Position numbers and translations under genes: made by a program | The notes under the pieces: generated by a model | Databases searched by the model: none | The model's input: the letters and a program-made list of their open reading frames with translations, nothing else | What the model was told of the DNA's origin: nothing | Shown here: positions 29,576 through 41,447 of the stretch, piece by piece | Position numbering within the stretch: the stretch's first letter is position 1 | Layout of the letters: each line of letters starts with the position of its first letter | Assembly: GCA_034766995.1 (NCBI GenBank) | Contig: CM068320.1 | Span: 8,832,501 to 8,896,500 of the forward strand | Direction of reading: 5' to 3' | From: Acanthacorydalis orientalis | Lineage: Eukaryota > Arthropoda > Insecta > Megaloptera > Corydalidae | DNA: 64,000 nucleotides

Positions 29576-30693
29576 TGAGTTTGTTAATAAAAGCCACCTT
29601 TTTAAAAGAGTTCCACAATTGATTTTTTTTTATTTACTGCTTTTGCCTTGGGCTCTTCATCATCTCCAATTTGTTCTCACGTAACTGTTTTCAAATTCGG
29701 GAACAAATAAGTCTCTAGGGGTTAGATCTGGATACGGAAGGAGGTTCAGAATTTCGAACCCGCATTTATAGATCACAACTATTGCAAAATTGCGGTTGTG
29801 AACAGGTGCGTTGTCTTGTAGGAGCAATATACCTGTCTCCTTTTTTCTTTCACGGCTACCTTTATTTGTTTCATTATAGTGGTGTAGTATTCTCCAATTA
29901 TAGGTATATTCTTAGTTTTGTAATTGATCAAAAAGATACTCTCTGTATCCAAAAAAAAAAAAAAAGCAGAATCCAACAGCTTTTCTGATGTCGGCGATAC
30001 TTTTAAGGGGGTGGTGTACCCTTTCATGCCACTGCTTTGATTCAGTCTCATAGTCATTAACCCACGTTTCATCTCCAGTAAGTATTCTTTATAAAATTTA
30101 ATCGGGATTGTTTTTGCAGACATCTAAACCTCCCTCGCATTTGAATCGATTTGAGCATTCTTGGTACCCATCTTATGCTTACCTTTGACATTCCAAGATA
30201 TTTTTGTAAAATGTTTAAAACAATTGTTGTATCTGATACTCAAACCATTTCTGCTATTTGATTTTTCTTTAAACGAGCATCATCCAATATTAATTTCTCT
30301 ACTTTTTTTTAACAATTTCCGTCGAATTCGACTCACCAGGCTTTTCTGAACGTGAGTCATATTCTATTGACTCTGCCTTACTTGAATAGACCGTGCCACT
30401 TGTAAAGCAAGGCAGGACAAGAATCACGTAATCTAATTTCATCTCATGCATACTCATTTCAGGTGTTTTTCTTTGTTTTGTGAGGAACTTAATTGTAGTG
30501 CAAAACTCAAAGATCTCCATTTTCAGTACTTTTTTCGATTTGACGTGCGTTTCAAGTGATACATTTTACATCACTACTCAGAATGATTTGCAACTTAGTA
30601 TGTATACTACTGAAGAGACCTAGTTTCGAATGCGCAAGATTCTTTCTACCTCCGCGATCATGAACATTACGTGATTATTTTGACTTTCCCTCA
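29576..30693 (-). mobile_element. Mariner element, minus strand (decayed)
   Basis: Element of about 1.1 kb with its transposase gene on the minus strand. Probable ends are TA|TGAGTTTG at 29574 and, inverted, TA|TGAGGGAAAGTC at 30693. The similarity of the ends beyond TATGAG is only moderate, so the boundaries are tentative. The short length fits a deletion in the C-terminal coding part. Confidence 0.75.
29600..30520 (-). pseudogene. Mariner transposase pseudogene (DD34D)
   Basis: Minus-strand blocks in order: MEIFEFCTTIKFLTKQ (N-terminal helix-turn-helix, start at 30520), SEKPGESNST and LILDDARLK-type remnants. Next come MSKVS-RWVPRML remnants and TGDETWVNDYETESKQWHE, which carries the first catalytic D. 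INYKTKNIPIIGEYYTTIMK and VAVKEKRR precede GILLLQDNAPVHN (second D). CGFEILNLLPYPDLTPRD ends at the third D and is followed by LF. All three aspartates persist. A run of A (T on the plus strand) near 29950 marks a frame-disturbing insertion in the middle, and the C-terminal ~70 residues are largely missing. Confidence 0.85.
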
Positions 30694-33600
30694 TAATAAG
30701 TCGTGAGTTCTGATAACTTTCTTTCCAAAAAAATCGTCTTTAAAGGTCGATAGTTGAAGTTTCAAAAAATTATTAGCAAATAATTTTAAACTGGCAACAA
30801 AACGTTTCATAGTTCTAAAAATAAAGACGACCTTCGAGATTGGGACCTAGAGACGAAATAGTAGATTCATGCAAAAGAAATAATGCTCATTTTTACCAAC
30901 TGTATATACATATCAATGTTTTTTTTTATGTTGAAATATAAACATTTATGACAGTATTAAATCGTCACGAATTTTTTTACGCGTTTATAATAGACTGTTC
31001 CTCGTAAGTCATCGCTGATTGACGCCAATGCTCACGAAATGTGACGCTCGAAAGTACAACCGACGGCGACGACGGTTACGTACGTCAGTGTATTGGGAAA
31101 CGAGTGGTGGATGTTTTAGTACGAAACCGAACCAACAGAGGAAATTCTCAGTCGTCTATTAATAATTCAACTTCTCATCATTGTAATAACTTCTTAGTGG
31201 TAACGTTTGATGCTGAGAATGATGTAAGATAATGGAATATTGTGTTTTTGTCTGCCCGCGTTTGGTTGGATGAAACGTTATGTTTTCCGAGACTACGACC
31301 GCTGATTTAACGAATGGACGTTTCTTCGTACTGCACATATAATTCATACAAACACACACACACACACATATATATGTGTATATATGTATATATATATATG
31401 TTTACTACAGAATTGATCGTATTTGGTTTATAAATTCTATTCTCAATCCATCCTCCACGTGTTGATTGCAATAAATAAGATAGCAACTTAGTCGTTATTG
31501 TTCAATAGAAATGTTCAAAAATTTAGAACTTATCACTTCAGCGATATTTCTATTTATTTGTCTTTGTTTGATAGAACATTCTCAATAACAAATTGCATTT
31601 TAAAAATAATAGACATTTAAGGAAATGTTTCTATAAATGTTTTCTGTTGTATTATTATTTCTTTCATATATTATTGATAGAAATTCAGAAAGTAGTAAAC
31701 TTATATATTTTCTTATATCAATTACAAGATTGGTCTTTTATTGTATTATTTTTATCTCATATATATTATTTATAGTCATTTTGTGAATTTCGTAAAAAAA
31801 GAACAAATAGCAGAATTAAAGATATATTAATTATTAGAACTCATTCGATTGGACATAACTGGCATGTATATTAAGATGGAGTGTCCAAGATTCGTTTATC
31901 CAAATTTTCTTTTATTTGGATATTTTTCTGTATAATACCCATTTTTCGTTATTTATCATTAATTAATGCAAAATTGTTCCGAAACTTAACGAATTAACAG
32001 AGCAACTAAAAATGTATGTATGGTTTTTCCTCTGATGATTGAGTGTATAATCCTTTTCATTAAGGTATAGATCTTGGGCAATTGAACTATCTGTTGTGCC
32101 TATTTTCAATGTTACTTCATATGTAATCAATTGTGAACTATATTCATTTATTGCTTTTAATATTTGTCATCAACCTCTCTTGGTTGATCACTACGTTGTT
32201 ACCTTTTTTCACATGTGACTTCATTTCTTTCTATGAACATTTTTAAATTACTAAAAAGGTTATTTTGATGCATCATTAAAAATCAATACTCATATTGAAG
32301 GATATTAATATATTTCGACAAATAATGTTACTAATATGTTTATAGCTAGCACCAATTTTTAAATGAATGCTTGTTAACGGGAATGTAATTTACATCCATT
32401 TGCGGCGGATGTTATAAATTAATAATACCACTTCTGACTGAAATTAATGATTCACGGAACGATTGTAAAAACACTCAAAAATAGTTCATAATGTAATTTT
32501 GTTCTAAACCAAAATATATATTGATATAACTTTAATAGATTTACCTATATAGATTCCTTGTCCTGGTGAACTCTTTTAATATAACTTTTTTGTTGTGATT
32601 AATTTCTATAGTTGGTAATTAAATGAATTAAGGGATAATTAAAATTGGCCAAAATTATTGTCCAATAATTTTCCGACATCTTCGATAAAAGAGTCCTGGG
32701 AAGTTTTGTCCGATCAGTATCTTATAGTGGGTTCACTATGTAAAATATTTCCTCTGATAGAAATTTTTGAAAATCGGTGATGTATCCCATTAGTAACGAA
32801 AAGGTTAAAGATAATTAAATTTGGAATTTTCAGTGTTTTCGCATATGGTGTTGTTGAGAACGTTATATGTCGATTATAATTTCAAAAAAATTGAGAAATG
32901 TTTAACATGTTATTTTTTTAAATGTATTGTTTATAAATATGGGAATATTTTTATAGAATTTAATTACGAATCACTACACCGTTTTAGAGAAATTAATCCA
33001 TAATTATTTGACTTATCAGTTTTCTAGTGTGTAGACTATGCGTAGGTGCTATGATATGATATTTAATAATAGATTTCTGTATTTAAATATACAAGAATGT
33101 AACTCAATTTTTTTTCACGCACTTTTTCTTTGTTTTATAAAATAACTGATTTATAAATTGTATAAATCTACCATCATATGATGTATCATCACTCCTACAC
33201 ATTTTTATAGTATTGTCACATTTAACACTATTAAAAAGATTTTTAATATCATAATAATCATACAAAATATTCGTAAATAATACATTTTTACTTTATTATT
33301 CACTTTTAAAACTCATTTACTAATAAAATTATAATTTACTACTAAATATGATTTAATAATTTATGTTAATAAAGTACGTTAATAAATCATTATTACATCA
33401 GCTGAAGGGATGGGTCTCATATATTTCAAACATTTCAAACTTATGCGGAATCTACCAAAATAATTATAGTAATCTTGGTATCTCATACTATCTTGATGAA
33501 ATGTATAATACCTCTAACTCTCTATATCAATCGCCTTACTACTATCTATGATATTGTCTTGATAAGGTAAAGACGTTAGGCATTTGAATCACTGACATTA

Positions 33601-34456
33601 GCAGTGTTACTACGATTGTGCTTAGACAATTATTGCACATTCTTTTAGTGTCAGATATTCAATAGACTAATCTCAGGTTAAATATAGAAATTCTTATTAA
33701 AGTTGTGAAGTAATTTAAAATCATTTTAAATATCATTACATTTTTCTGTCTAATCATTTCGGTAAAACGTGGATTTTAAAATTAAATAAATAATAATTAA
33801 AAAATTAGTATAGCCTGTATCGAAAAGTACAGTTGTTTGTAGTATTCACATATTACTGTAATTTTACATGACTAATTTGTTATAAGCTCCTTGTTTTTCA
33901 GTCTTCAATGCTTGACTGACAGTTAAAAAATTATCATTAATCTTATATAAACGTATACAACTAATAGTAAGAAGACCGGAAATTAAATTACCGGAGTAGA
34001 TTTGTATAAATCCAATCTTTATTTTTATAAAAAAAAATCATATATTAATAAATATTGTTAGAAAAACATCGACTAGTGGAAATTGATAAACTGTTCAATA
34101 GTTCCAATAATTCATTGTTGAACTTAGGTTATAAATTATAGTTTGCTAAAAAACGGTGTACACTTCCAATCACGCAACATAGAAACCTAGTAAACTAATT
34201 TTAAATTCATATGTATTCAGTAAAAATAATTAAAAAAAAATGTTTTATGTACATACTATATAAGGTTCAAATTACACATGTTTTAATTAAAACCGTTCTA
34301 ATTAAAATGTATTTACTATTTATAATTCGTATATCCATATTGTATTTGCAGCTTCTGTCAAATATGTTCTGTAAGCATACATGGCTCGGTAGGAAAATAA
34401 TTGCGGTAATGTATATGAATTTAAAGGCCATGAACCGCAATTCTTTTTCTACCAAC

Positions 34457-34459
<3 letters not shown>
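30694..34459. other. AT-rich unique DNA, no gene recognised
   Basis: A CpG-richer patch at 31000-31340 (GACGGCGACGACGG, TACGTACGTCAG) has no recognisable product. A CA/TA run lies at 31350-31400. The part from 31400 to 34200 is featureless by eye. Confidence 0.55.
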
Positions 34460-34539
<80 letters not shown>

Positions 34540-34540
34540 G
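34460..34540. repeat. (TA)n followed by (ATGT)n
   Basis: TA array turning into ATGT tetranucleotide units. Confidence 0.96.
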
Positions 34541-34734
34541 TATAGTACATATATATCAGTGTACATATATACATGTATATATCTATGAATGTGTATTTGA
34601 ATGCAAATTTAATGAATAGTTCGACGAGTATTGAGTTATTAATGAAGTATTCATGACATATTAATTCCCATTTTAATTAGTGAAACGATTTGGGAGTGAG
34701 TACATTATCTAATCGTAATATTTGTTCATTCGTT

Positions 34735-34739
<5 letters not shown>

Positions 34740-34787
<48 letters not shown>

Positions 34788-34831
34788 TAATTATCATGCC
34801 ACAAAATGATGCATATTGATATTATGTATAG

Positions 34832-34900
<69 letters not shown>
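34740..34900. repeat. Two (TA)n arrays
   Basis: Arrays at 34740-34783 and 34837-34900 separated by about 55 bp of AT-rich sequence. Confidence 0.95.
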
Positions 34901-34903
<3 letters not shown>

Positions 34904-35011
34904 AGATACTAAAGTTTACGTATTATTCAATTCATATAATACACATCATCGATCAAAATCTAAATAATAAAATTATATTGAATTTATAATAGTCCAGCAA
35001 TAGACGATTTA

Positions 35012-35027
35012 CATGTATGTATGTATG

Positions 35028-35086
<59 letters not shown>
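35012..35086. repeat. (ATGT)n(TA)n microsatellite
   Basis: ATGT units followed by a TA array. Confidence 0.95.
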
Positions 35087-35093
<7 letters not shown>

Positions 35094-35709
35094 ATAATAT
35101 ATAGTTTTGTATTTAAATTTTTTTTTGTTCTATTTTGACTACTTATGTTTAAATCTGTCTTCAAAATGTATTTATTAATTTATTTAGTTTTTAATAAATA
35201 TAATTCTCATTCTGATGTATGTTATAATTGTGACTTATGGTTTATAAAACATAAATACAACTCTTTGTGTATTTGTCATATATTTAAAGATTGGTATTCT
35301 AGATTAGTATTTCAAATCGTTTGGAATAATCACAGTATGAAATAGATTTCGTAAGAATTCTTCTAAGAGCGGCTGCATTTCATCCATAAGAATAATTAAT
35401 AAAATATGTAGTGTTTTCTAAACAATAAAAATTGATGACTTGAACATTTCGAATTGAATTCATGTTGATAGGTCATTTTCTACTTAAAGTTATCATTAAA
35501 AATGTTTCTTGTTTCTTAACTTAGTTACACCATGAGAATCACTGTGTCATACAGAATAAATTCAATATTTTTTTGCTTTCTTCCTGATGTGGCAATTCAT
35601 AATTTTGTACGTTAGGGAGCCTTTTCAGTAAAAATGGCATTCTTAATAATACAACATAGCATAGTAATATTAAGTTAGGAAAATACAATGAAAAGATAAC
35701 TATTGTATA
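35087..35709. other. AT-rich unique DNA, nothing recognised
   Basis: No open frame or transposon homology. Confidence 0.6.
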
Positions 35710-35733
35710 TGTATATATATATATATATATATA
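35710..35733. repeat. (TA)n array left of deleted mariner
   Basis: Short TA array that ends exactly at the left terminal repeat of the element at 35734. Confidence 0.9.
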
Positions 35734-36240
35734 AGATGTAAAAATTAATTCTGTGCCTTTTCAATTGAATCAGTCATAACTCTGTTCTAAATTAAAATAT
35801 TTTCTCGTCGTTTTAGGATTTTAAAGTGCCAATCTAAACATTAAAAAACACTATATATCTCAACTAAGCAGTTTCCATGATCTCACAAGACAGTAGTGAA
35901 CACAATGGCGTCTAAGAGGTAGTTTATTAGGGGTTGTATATTTTTCACATTTCAGTTGATAAAAATGCTATCGAAGCCATGGGAATGATTTGTTCAGCTT
36001 TGGGGGGAGGTGTCGTGACGCTTAAACATGCAAACAATGCTAAAACAGTGGAAGAGCTCAGAAAACATTACGATTTTATCGAGTAAAAACCGCTATTTTT
36101 TCAATAAGGGATTCGTAAGTTACCCTTTAGATGGAGCAATTATACAAAATAATGGGGGATATTTCTAGGATTGAAATGTATTAAATTTTTCCGTATACAT
36201 TCATTCTCTATAAAAAAAGGTACCGAATAAATTTGTACAC

Positions 36241-36242
<2 letters not shown>
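35734..36242 (+). mobile_element. Internally deleted mariner, ~509 bp
   Basis: The two ends are inverted copies. The left reads AGATGTAAAAATTAATTCTG then TGCCTTTT. The right, inverted, reads TGGTGTACAAATTTATTCGG then TACCTTTT; about 22 of 27 aligned bases match. TA dinucleotides and (TA)n arrays border both ends. Near the right end a transposase C-terminus remains, including KPLFF, then KGIRKLPFRWSN. The catalytic core is deleted. The middle (35930-36080) is open for about 50 codons without recognisable motifs. Confidence 0.72.
36060..36165 (+). pseudogene. Mariner transposase C-terminal remnant
   Basis: One frame reads EELRKHYDFIE, stop, KPLFF, stop, GIRKLPFRWSNYTK, resembling the FF..GI.KLP.RW.KCI..NGDYF block that closes mariner transposases. 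In a shifted frame NNGGYF follows, the usual last motif. No aspartate of the active site is present. Inactive. Confidence 0.6.

Positions 36243-36248
<6 letters not shown>

Positions 36249-36301
<53 letters not shown>
36249..36301. repeat. (TA)n array right of deleted mariner
   Basis: TA array beginning six bases after the right end of the element. Confidence 0.97.
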
Positions 36302-36304
<3 letters not shown>

Positions 36305-37314
36305 TTAAATTAAAAAATATACATATGATCAACTTTTATTATAAAATACAATACTAATAAACGTGAACTGATTTCACAAGATAAAAGATTATCTTGATTT
36401 TTACCCTAAAATAGAAGACTTTCACTTCAAAAATAAAAATATGATTTATAAAGATGACTTCAGTCTGTATAATACATCTTGAATACCACTTGTGTTATTA
36501 AGTTGTAGTTTTACATTTTTCCTGTCGAGTGTTTGTTTAAATATTTATCCAACAATAATAGAATAAAAGTATAATTTTATAATAAAATAGCAATGATTTT
36601 AATTTAGTATATAAAAACAAAACATTTTATTTGAAGTGTTGTATCAGTTGTCTTAAAGTCCTAATAAAATGCAAAACAGTGATAACGATCACTTGCAGGG
36701 AATATAATAATTATAGAAAATTATCTAAATTCGAAAATGTAATAAACAACAGATATTTATTTCTTATTTCTACAAAAATCAACTCATTAATTTTTTTTTA
36801 CGTATTTTGTGCGACTGTTTGTAAATTGGAAGTTGGCTACAACATCGTGCTTTGTTTTAAAATTCTTCTATGTGTACCATTAAATTTATTTATTGTTATT
36901 GTAATTTATTTAAAAATAAATGTCATTACAACTAGATACAGTGGGTACGTAATGCGCTACTAACTAGTGATATATATTTGCAGTATTTAGTGAAAGATTA
37001 TGGAGGATGGTTACTAATATTTAATAGAAAATGGTTTTTTTTTGGGATATCATCGATCGATATATTATAATTAATGTCATCTTACATAATTAATAGAGAT
37101 CGACATGAACAGAAAAAGATACAAATTTACAGATCATTGTTTTCTTTGTCAAAAGAATCCTTATTAATTTATCTCATCTAAATAAAATACACTTTTACTG
37201 AGTCAATAAATTAAAAATTCCGCATAATACGTTAATTACATATTTGTTTAGTTGTTTCTTCATGCAAAAGTAATTAATTTATTTCCATTCTTCAGGAAAT
37301 AAATTAATTATGTG

Positions 37315-37357
<43 letters not shown>

Positions 37358-37400
37358 CTTATTATATAAAGAGTATATACTTTTGACTCATTCTTGGTTT

Positions 37401-37405
<5 letters not shown>

Positions 37406-37475
<70 letters not shown>
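37406..37475. repeat. (TA)n(GA)n compound microsatellite
   Basis: TA array joined to a pure GA run of about 30 bp. Confidence 0.96.
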
Positions 37476-37477
<2 letters not shown>

Positions 37478-37739
37478 AGAAAGGAAGGTTTTTAAAGCGA
37501 AATGTAGTTTTAATTTTTTCTGTCTGTTACTCGTTATTAACATGTCACTATAATTACTTGCCTAGCGAAATGTAACAAATATATATTTTGAAAAGCTTTT
37601 AAAAAGCGGAACAAGCTGTCAAGGAATAAGCGCTCCGGGTACCTGTTCACGTATCTCTCCGACGGCACCGCATACGTCGCCGCCGCGTCCTCGTGCCGTA
37701 TAATCTCCTTTTTTCTGCATTCGTTTATATTTTCAAAAC

Positions 37740-37829
37740 GTGTACATTAGTCATTTGAGTCGGCTGGTAGTATGGCACAACAGTATACGACAACGACGGT
37801 CCTCAGTGTGTGTGTATGTGTGCGGTAAG
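37740..37829 (+). other. Candidate 5' exon end with splice donor
   Basis: Within a CpG-rich block, CCTCAGTGTGTG (initiator-like) precedes GTGTGCG|GTAAGTGGG. The donor GTAAGT lies at 37827-37832. An upstream ATG opens MAQQYTTTTVLSVCVCV and stays open to the donor, but the tail of that peptide is just a translated GT repeat. A non-coding first exon is as likely. No partner acceptor is identified. Confidence 0.2.
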
Positions 37830-38623
37830 TGGGTAATGTTTGGATGAAAAATCCTACGAGCAACAACAAAACATGAGTATTCACGACTGACAAAGGATTT
37901 AAGGCAGGTACAACACTCACTGACTACATTTGCTATTCAGATGTAAATACTTGAAAAGAAGACACTTGTCATAAAATGTTACGTGTTTTTCGTTGTGTCA
38001 CATTGTTATATATATTTTTTTTATTGCCTCTCACATATATTTTATTAAAAAAACATCTACTTTCAAGTGTTTACTCTTTGTCTTTCTTACTCGTACTATG
38101 TATGTATACATATAAATAATTTATTCGAAATTAACTCTCATACTTCATATTATTGAGGGTTTTTCCTTTGCAACAATTGATATATTTCTCAATGATTTAT
38201 CTTTTGAAAATATGTATTTTTATATAAGTCCCAATTGCGATTGTTTGTCAAGTTATGACAATTTTTTACTTTTATTTTCTTTTTATCTGATGTTTTTTCA
38301 AGTGCTACAAAATACCTTCCATTAGCTGAAGAACTCGACTACTTAAACTAATTTTTCATTCGGAAAAAGTATAATGTAAACTGTTATCGGTTTTCCCATA
38401 ATTGTTATCATTTTTATTGTCAAGATCATTTTCATATTATATTCTGCAAAGAAACATGCATGTTTTTTTATGGAAAAATTTTAAGAAAATAAATCGTTTA
38501 AAAAAATAAATTAAAAATAAAAAAAATCAAGAACAGTAACTTTTAATTTTTGAAGTATAAAAGAAAGCGTTACAATAAGTATATATATATAAAAAATAAA
38601 ATTGTTACTCTCAGTCTACAACA

Positions 38624-38631
38624 GTCTAAAA
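38624..38631. repeat. Target-site duplication (left) of hAT element
   Basis: GTCTAAAA directly before the left terminus; the right copy is GTCTAGAA at 39350-39357, one mismatch. Confidence 0.7.
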
Positions 38632-39349
38632 CAGTGTTTCTCAACCTTTTTCCGACTTTAGCCCCCTTCTGACCTTGTTTCCTTCTTGTGGTCTCCCTTT
38701 CCTACTGGTAGAAAGGTAGCTATTTAAATCCCTTCTTTGTAAATAGAACATGTTTTATTATAATTTTTATAATTTATACAAAAGACAATAATTAAATAAA
38801 AAATTATACTTTAAGTATTTCTCCATCAATGTGACTCTTGTGCTTGATGACCAGAAACAAGTTTTTTTTTATCCCCGGTTTTATTTCTGTGTGGGATACC
38901 CGACAATCATTTCTATCCATTATGTTAAGGCGATTCCGCGTTAGGCTGAGTAAATAATTCACATGATTGAAATCTGATTTTACCAGAAATGAAGTACGAA
39001 TTGCCGCGAAGAACAATTTTGCTATATCTCACAGCTGTGAAAACTTTTTAGATATTGTACTCTTGTTCTAAAAATGGCGTTTTACTTGACTGAAAGTTAT
39101 TTTGGCTGATATTGCTTTGTAGCTTTATAATCGCTTTTTAAATTCTACTGATGGTCACGTGTCGGTTTTCTTTTTTCTTTTCTGTTTTCTTTTCTCGGTC
39201 ACTTCTCCGTTTTCTTCATTTCTCACTTTTCTCTGTAGCCACCTAATCATATACCGTTGCCTCCCTCATTTACGTGATTTTCACTTGTGGTCCCCTTGGA
39301 ACATCTTGGTTCCCATAGAGGCCATATGGCCACATGATAAGAAACCCCG
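38632..39349 (-). mobile_element. hAT element remnant, ~718 bp
   Basis: The left end begins CAGTGTTTCTCAACC, a classical hAT terminus. The right end, inverted, begins CGGGGTTTCTTATC, matching the left at most of the first 11 positions. An 8-bp target duplication flanks it, as expected for hAT. A transposase C-terminal fragment lies on the minus strand. Most of the coding region is deleted. Confidence 0.8.
38804..39016 (-). pseudogene. hAT transposase C-terminal fragment
   Basis: The minus-strand open frame contains VNYLLSLTRNRLNI, then DRNDCRV and IKPGIKK, followed by KHKSHI. This is the pattern of the last conserved block of hAT transposases related to ZBED5/SPIN-type proteins: ..V..L.T..RNRL....DLRL.LT.IKP.I..L...HQ..PSH. 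That block is part of the C-terminal dimerisation region. The N-terminal zinc finger and the catalytic residues are absent. The frame has survived for 70 codons by chance or because deletion is young. Confidence 0.75.
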
Positions 39350-39357
39350 GTCTAGAA

Positions 39358-39867
39358 AGTAACTCGAATATTTTCAAAAAAATTCAAATATTCAGTAAGT
39401 ATCTAACGTTTATTAAAACTGTTAACGTTAGTGAATAGTGGTTGTGGAAACCTGTTAATTTACACAGAATACACATTTTTCACAATAACTAAAACAAACA
39501 AATTGAAACAGATTCCGTATCGATTGGAAAAAAGGAAATGCACATTCTATTTATTGACAATAATACAATGAAATTGTATCGCTTAAAAACAAACTGTAGG
39601 AAAAATGAATCCGGCTGCGTATTTATATTCATAATCCAACAAATTAATTGCGATTTGATTTAACATACGAAAATTTTGAAAATGTTTTATCAAAGTTGTC
39701 AGTGCAATCAAATCATCCGCCTGACAGTGCACTCAGTTATTATGCATATATGCAGTTTAATGCAATTACCTGATTGATATGAAGTTATGGGCCGATATTT
39801 GAATTGCATTGTACTAATGTTTATTGACAAATTGATGTTTGTACTCGCATACAAACACACATACACA

Positions 39868-39910
<43 letters not shown>

Positions 39911-40649
39911 AGAGAGAGAGAGAGGTCATGTATAGAAATCTACATATATTAGAATTACGATTTGACGGAGATCCGTCAGTGCCAGGACGGATCATTCAGG
40001 CCGCTGGTACGCGAGAGAGCTCTCGAAATTTATTTAATATTATTTGATTAATTTAACTTTGTACATATGTATGTGCAGGTACTGAAATCAGCTTTTGAAT
40101 TCTATTACAGAAATCAAACCAGATAATCAGTATTATACTGCTTCAATCCGTTTGTAATTGTATAGTTGTCCATAAATTGTATTATCCTCCTAACCTTTGA
40201 AGTGCATATATGTGTAAGGCACATTATGTAATCATATCAAAATCGTAAATAAACTATAAAAAGGGATTATTCCGGTTTTATTGGTTCAGTTTTGTTTATA
40301 GTGGAAATTGATAAGAATTAAAAATATTTATTAGTTTCAAGTACAAGCATAGAAAGCATCATTATTGTAGATATTTTTACATTAACTGTTAGCAAATCGA
40401 TTTCGTTTGATTGTTCTTGTAGCTATAAATCGAATTATGTTTTAGGTATATTTCTGTGTATTATTTGTTAAGTCGAGATTTGATTTACGTTTCATATAGG
40501 AGTTTCACTGACCGATGCCATCTGATCATCTTGACATATAATGTATTCCATCAAAAGACTTCAAGAAATTTCACTCATAAATAAACATCGTCATATCAGT
40601 CTAGGTGTTTTAAATAAAAAAGATTTAAATATGATTGTAGATTTGATTA
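39358..40649. other. Unique DNA with one array, no gene seen
   Basis: (TA)n(GA)n at 39870-39925. A GC-richer stretch at 39955-40025 contains the palindrome GACGGA-GA-TCCGTC. The rest is AT-rich and featureless. Confidence 0.55.
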
Positions 40650-40651
40650 TA

Positions 40652-40978
40652 TTGGGTCATCCCGTAAGTAATGCAGTTTTTATAAGAGCAGTGAAAATAA
40701 CATTTAACACATTCCTATAAATACCGCAAATTATTTTTATTTTTACAGTAAATTCTGAACTAAATTGAAACAGCATACAATCGTGTGTGTTTTTCAAAGA
40801 GTAAAAAGTCAACAATTTTATTGTGAGGCAATGAAATCATATTGTTGACACAAGAAGGACTTTCCTGTGTATACTAGAAAAAAAAAACAATAACAAAGCA
40901 CGTCTCCTTAGACTGTTTACGGTTGAAGAACTAACGTAAAAATACATTGAAAATCATTGATGATTTTTGGGTTCACAT

Positions 40979-40980
<2 letters not shown>
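40652..40980 (+). mobile_element. Mariner 5' end fragment
   Basis: TA followed by TTGGGTCATCCCGTAAGTAA then TGCAG is a typical mariner terminal inverted repeat (TTGGGTCATCCCATAAGTAATGC type). The following ~300 bp have no open transposase frame, and the opposite terminus is not present before the (TA)n array at 40985. This is a truncated end. Confidence 0.55.

Positions 40981-40984
<4 letters not shown>

Positions 40985-41040
<56 letters not shown>
40985..41040. repeat. (TA)n array
   Basis: TA array separating the mariner end from the next fragment. Confidence 0.97.
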
Positions 41041-41045
<5 letters not shown>

Positions 41046-41376
41046 TAAAGGGCTGGAACTATTAAAAGAAAGCTTACTTCCCAATATCAGTCAGACTAGT
41101 ATGAGTGTATTTATGGAATCAGTGCCTGTGGTCAATTTAGTAAAATTTTTAAAACATTTCAAAAATCTAGAAATTAAAATGTAATTTAAGAATATAATGT
41201 AAGATGTAGTAAAGTGTAATAAATGAATTATAATTAAAATGTAGAATAGCTAACTTTTGTATCTCAGGTTTACATTTTGTTACTAACTTGTAAAAGTAGT
41301 GTGAAATGTGACATGTACACGAGATTAACAAAGTATGTATATCTCAATAAAGAATATAATAATAATAACAATAATA

Positions 41377-41379
<3 letters not shown>
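41041..41379 (+). mobile_element. Possible non-LTR retroelement 3' end
   Basis: An open stretch of about 48 codons ends at a stop at 41182. It is followed by ~160 bp of AT-rich sequence, then CAATAAAG (an AATAAA signal) and an AATAATAATAACAATAATAA tail, directly before a (TA)n array. Simple-repeat tails after AATAAA are typical of insect non-LTR elements. The peptide (ESVPVVNLVKFLKHF near its end) was not recognised, so the 3' end of a host transcript or retrocopy is also possible. Confidence 0.35.
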
Positions 41380-41428
<49 letters not shown>

Positions 41429-41447
41429 TATATATATATATATATAT
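41380..41447. repeat. (TA)n microsatellite
   Basis: TA array with one TATGAG interruption. Confidence 0.96.

Larger units (their letters stand above)
36302..38623. other. Unique DNA with arrays and one CpG-rich block
   Basis: Arrays at 37318-37354 and 37406-37475 (TA then GA). A 110-codon open frame at 36631-36963 has no recognisable motif. A CpG-rich block at 37610-37850 carries a splice-donor-like site (separate entry). Confidence 0.5.

Noticed and set aside
36631..36963. 110-codon plus-strand open frame resembling a membrane protein
   Set aside because: Hydrophobicity follows from AT-rich codons (F, I, L, Y). No conserved motif.
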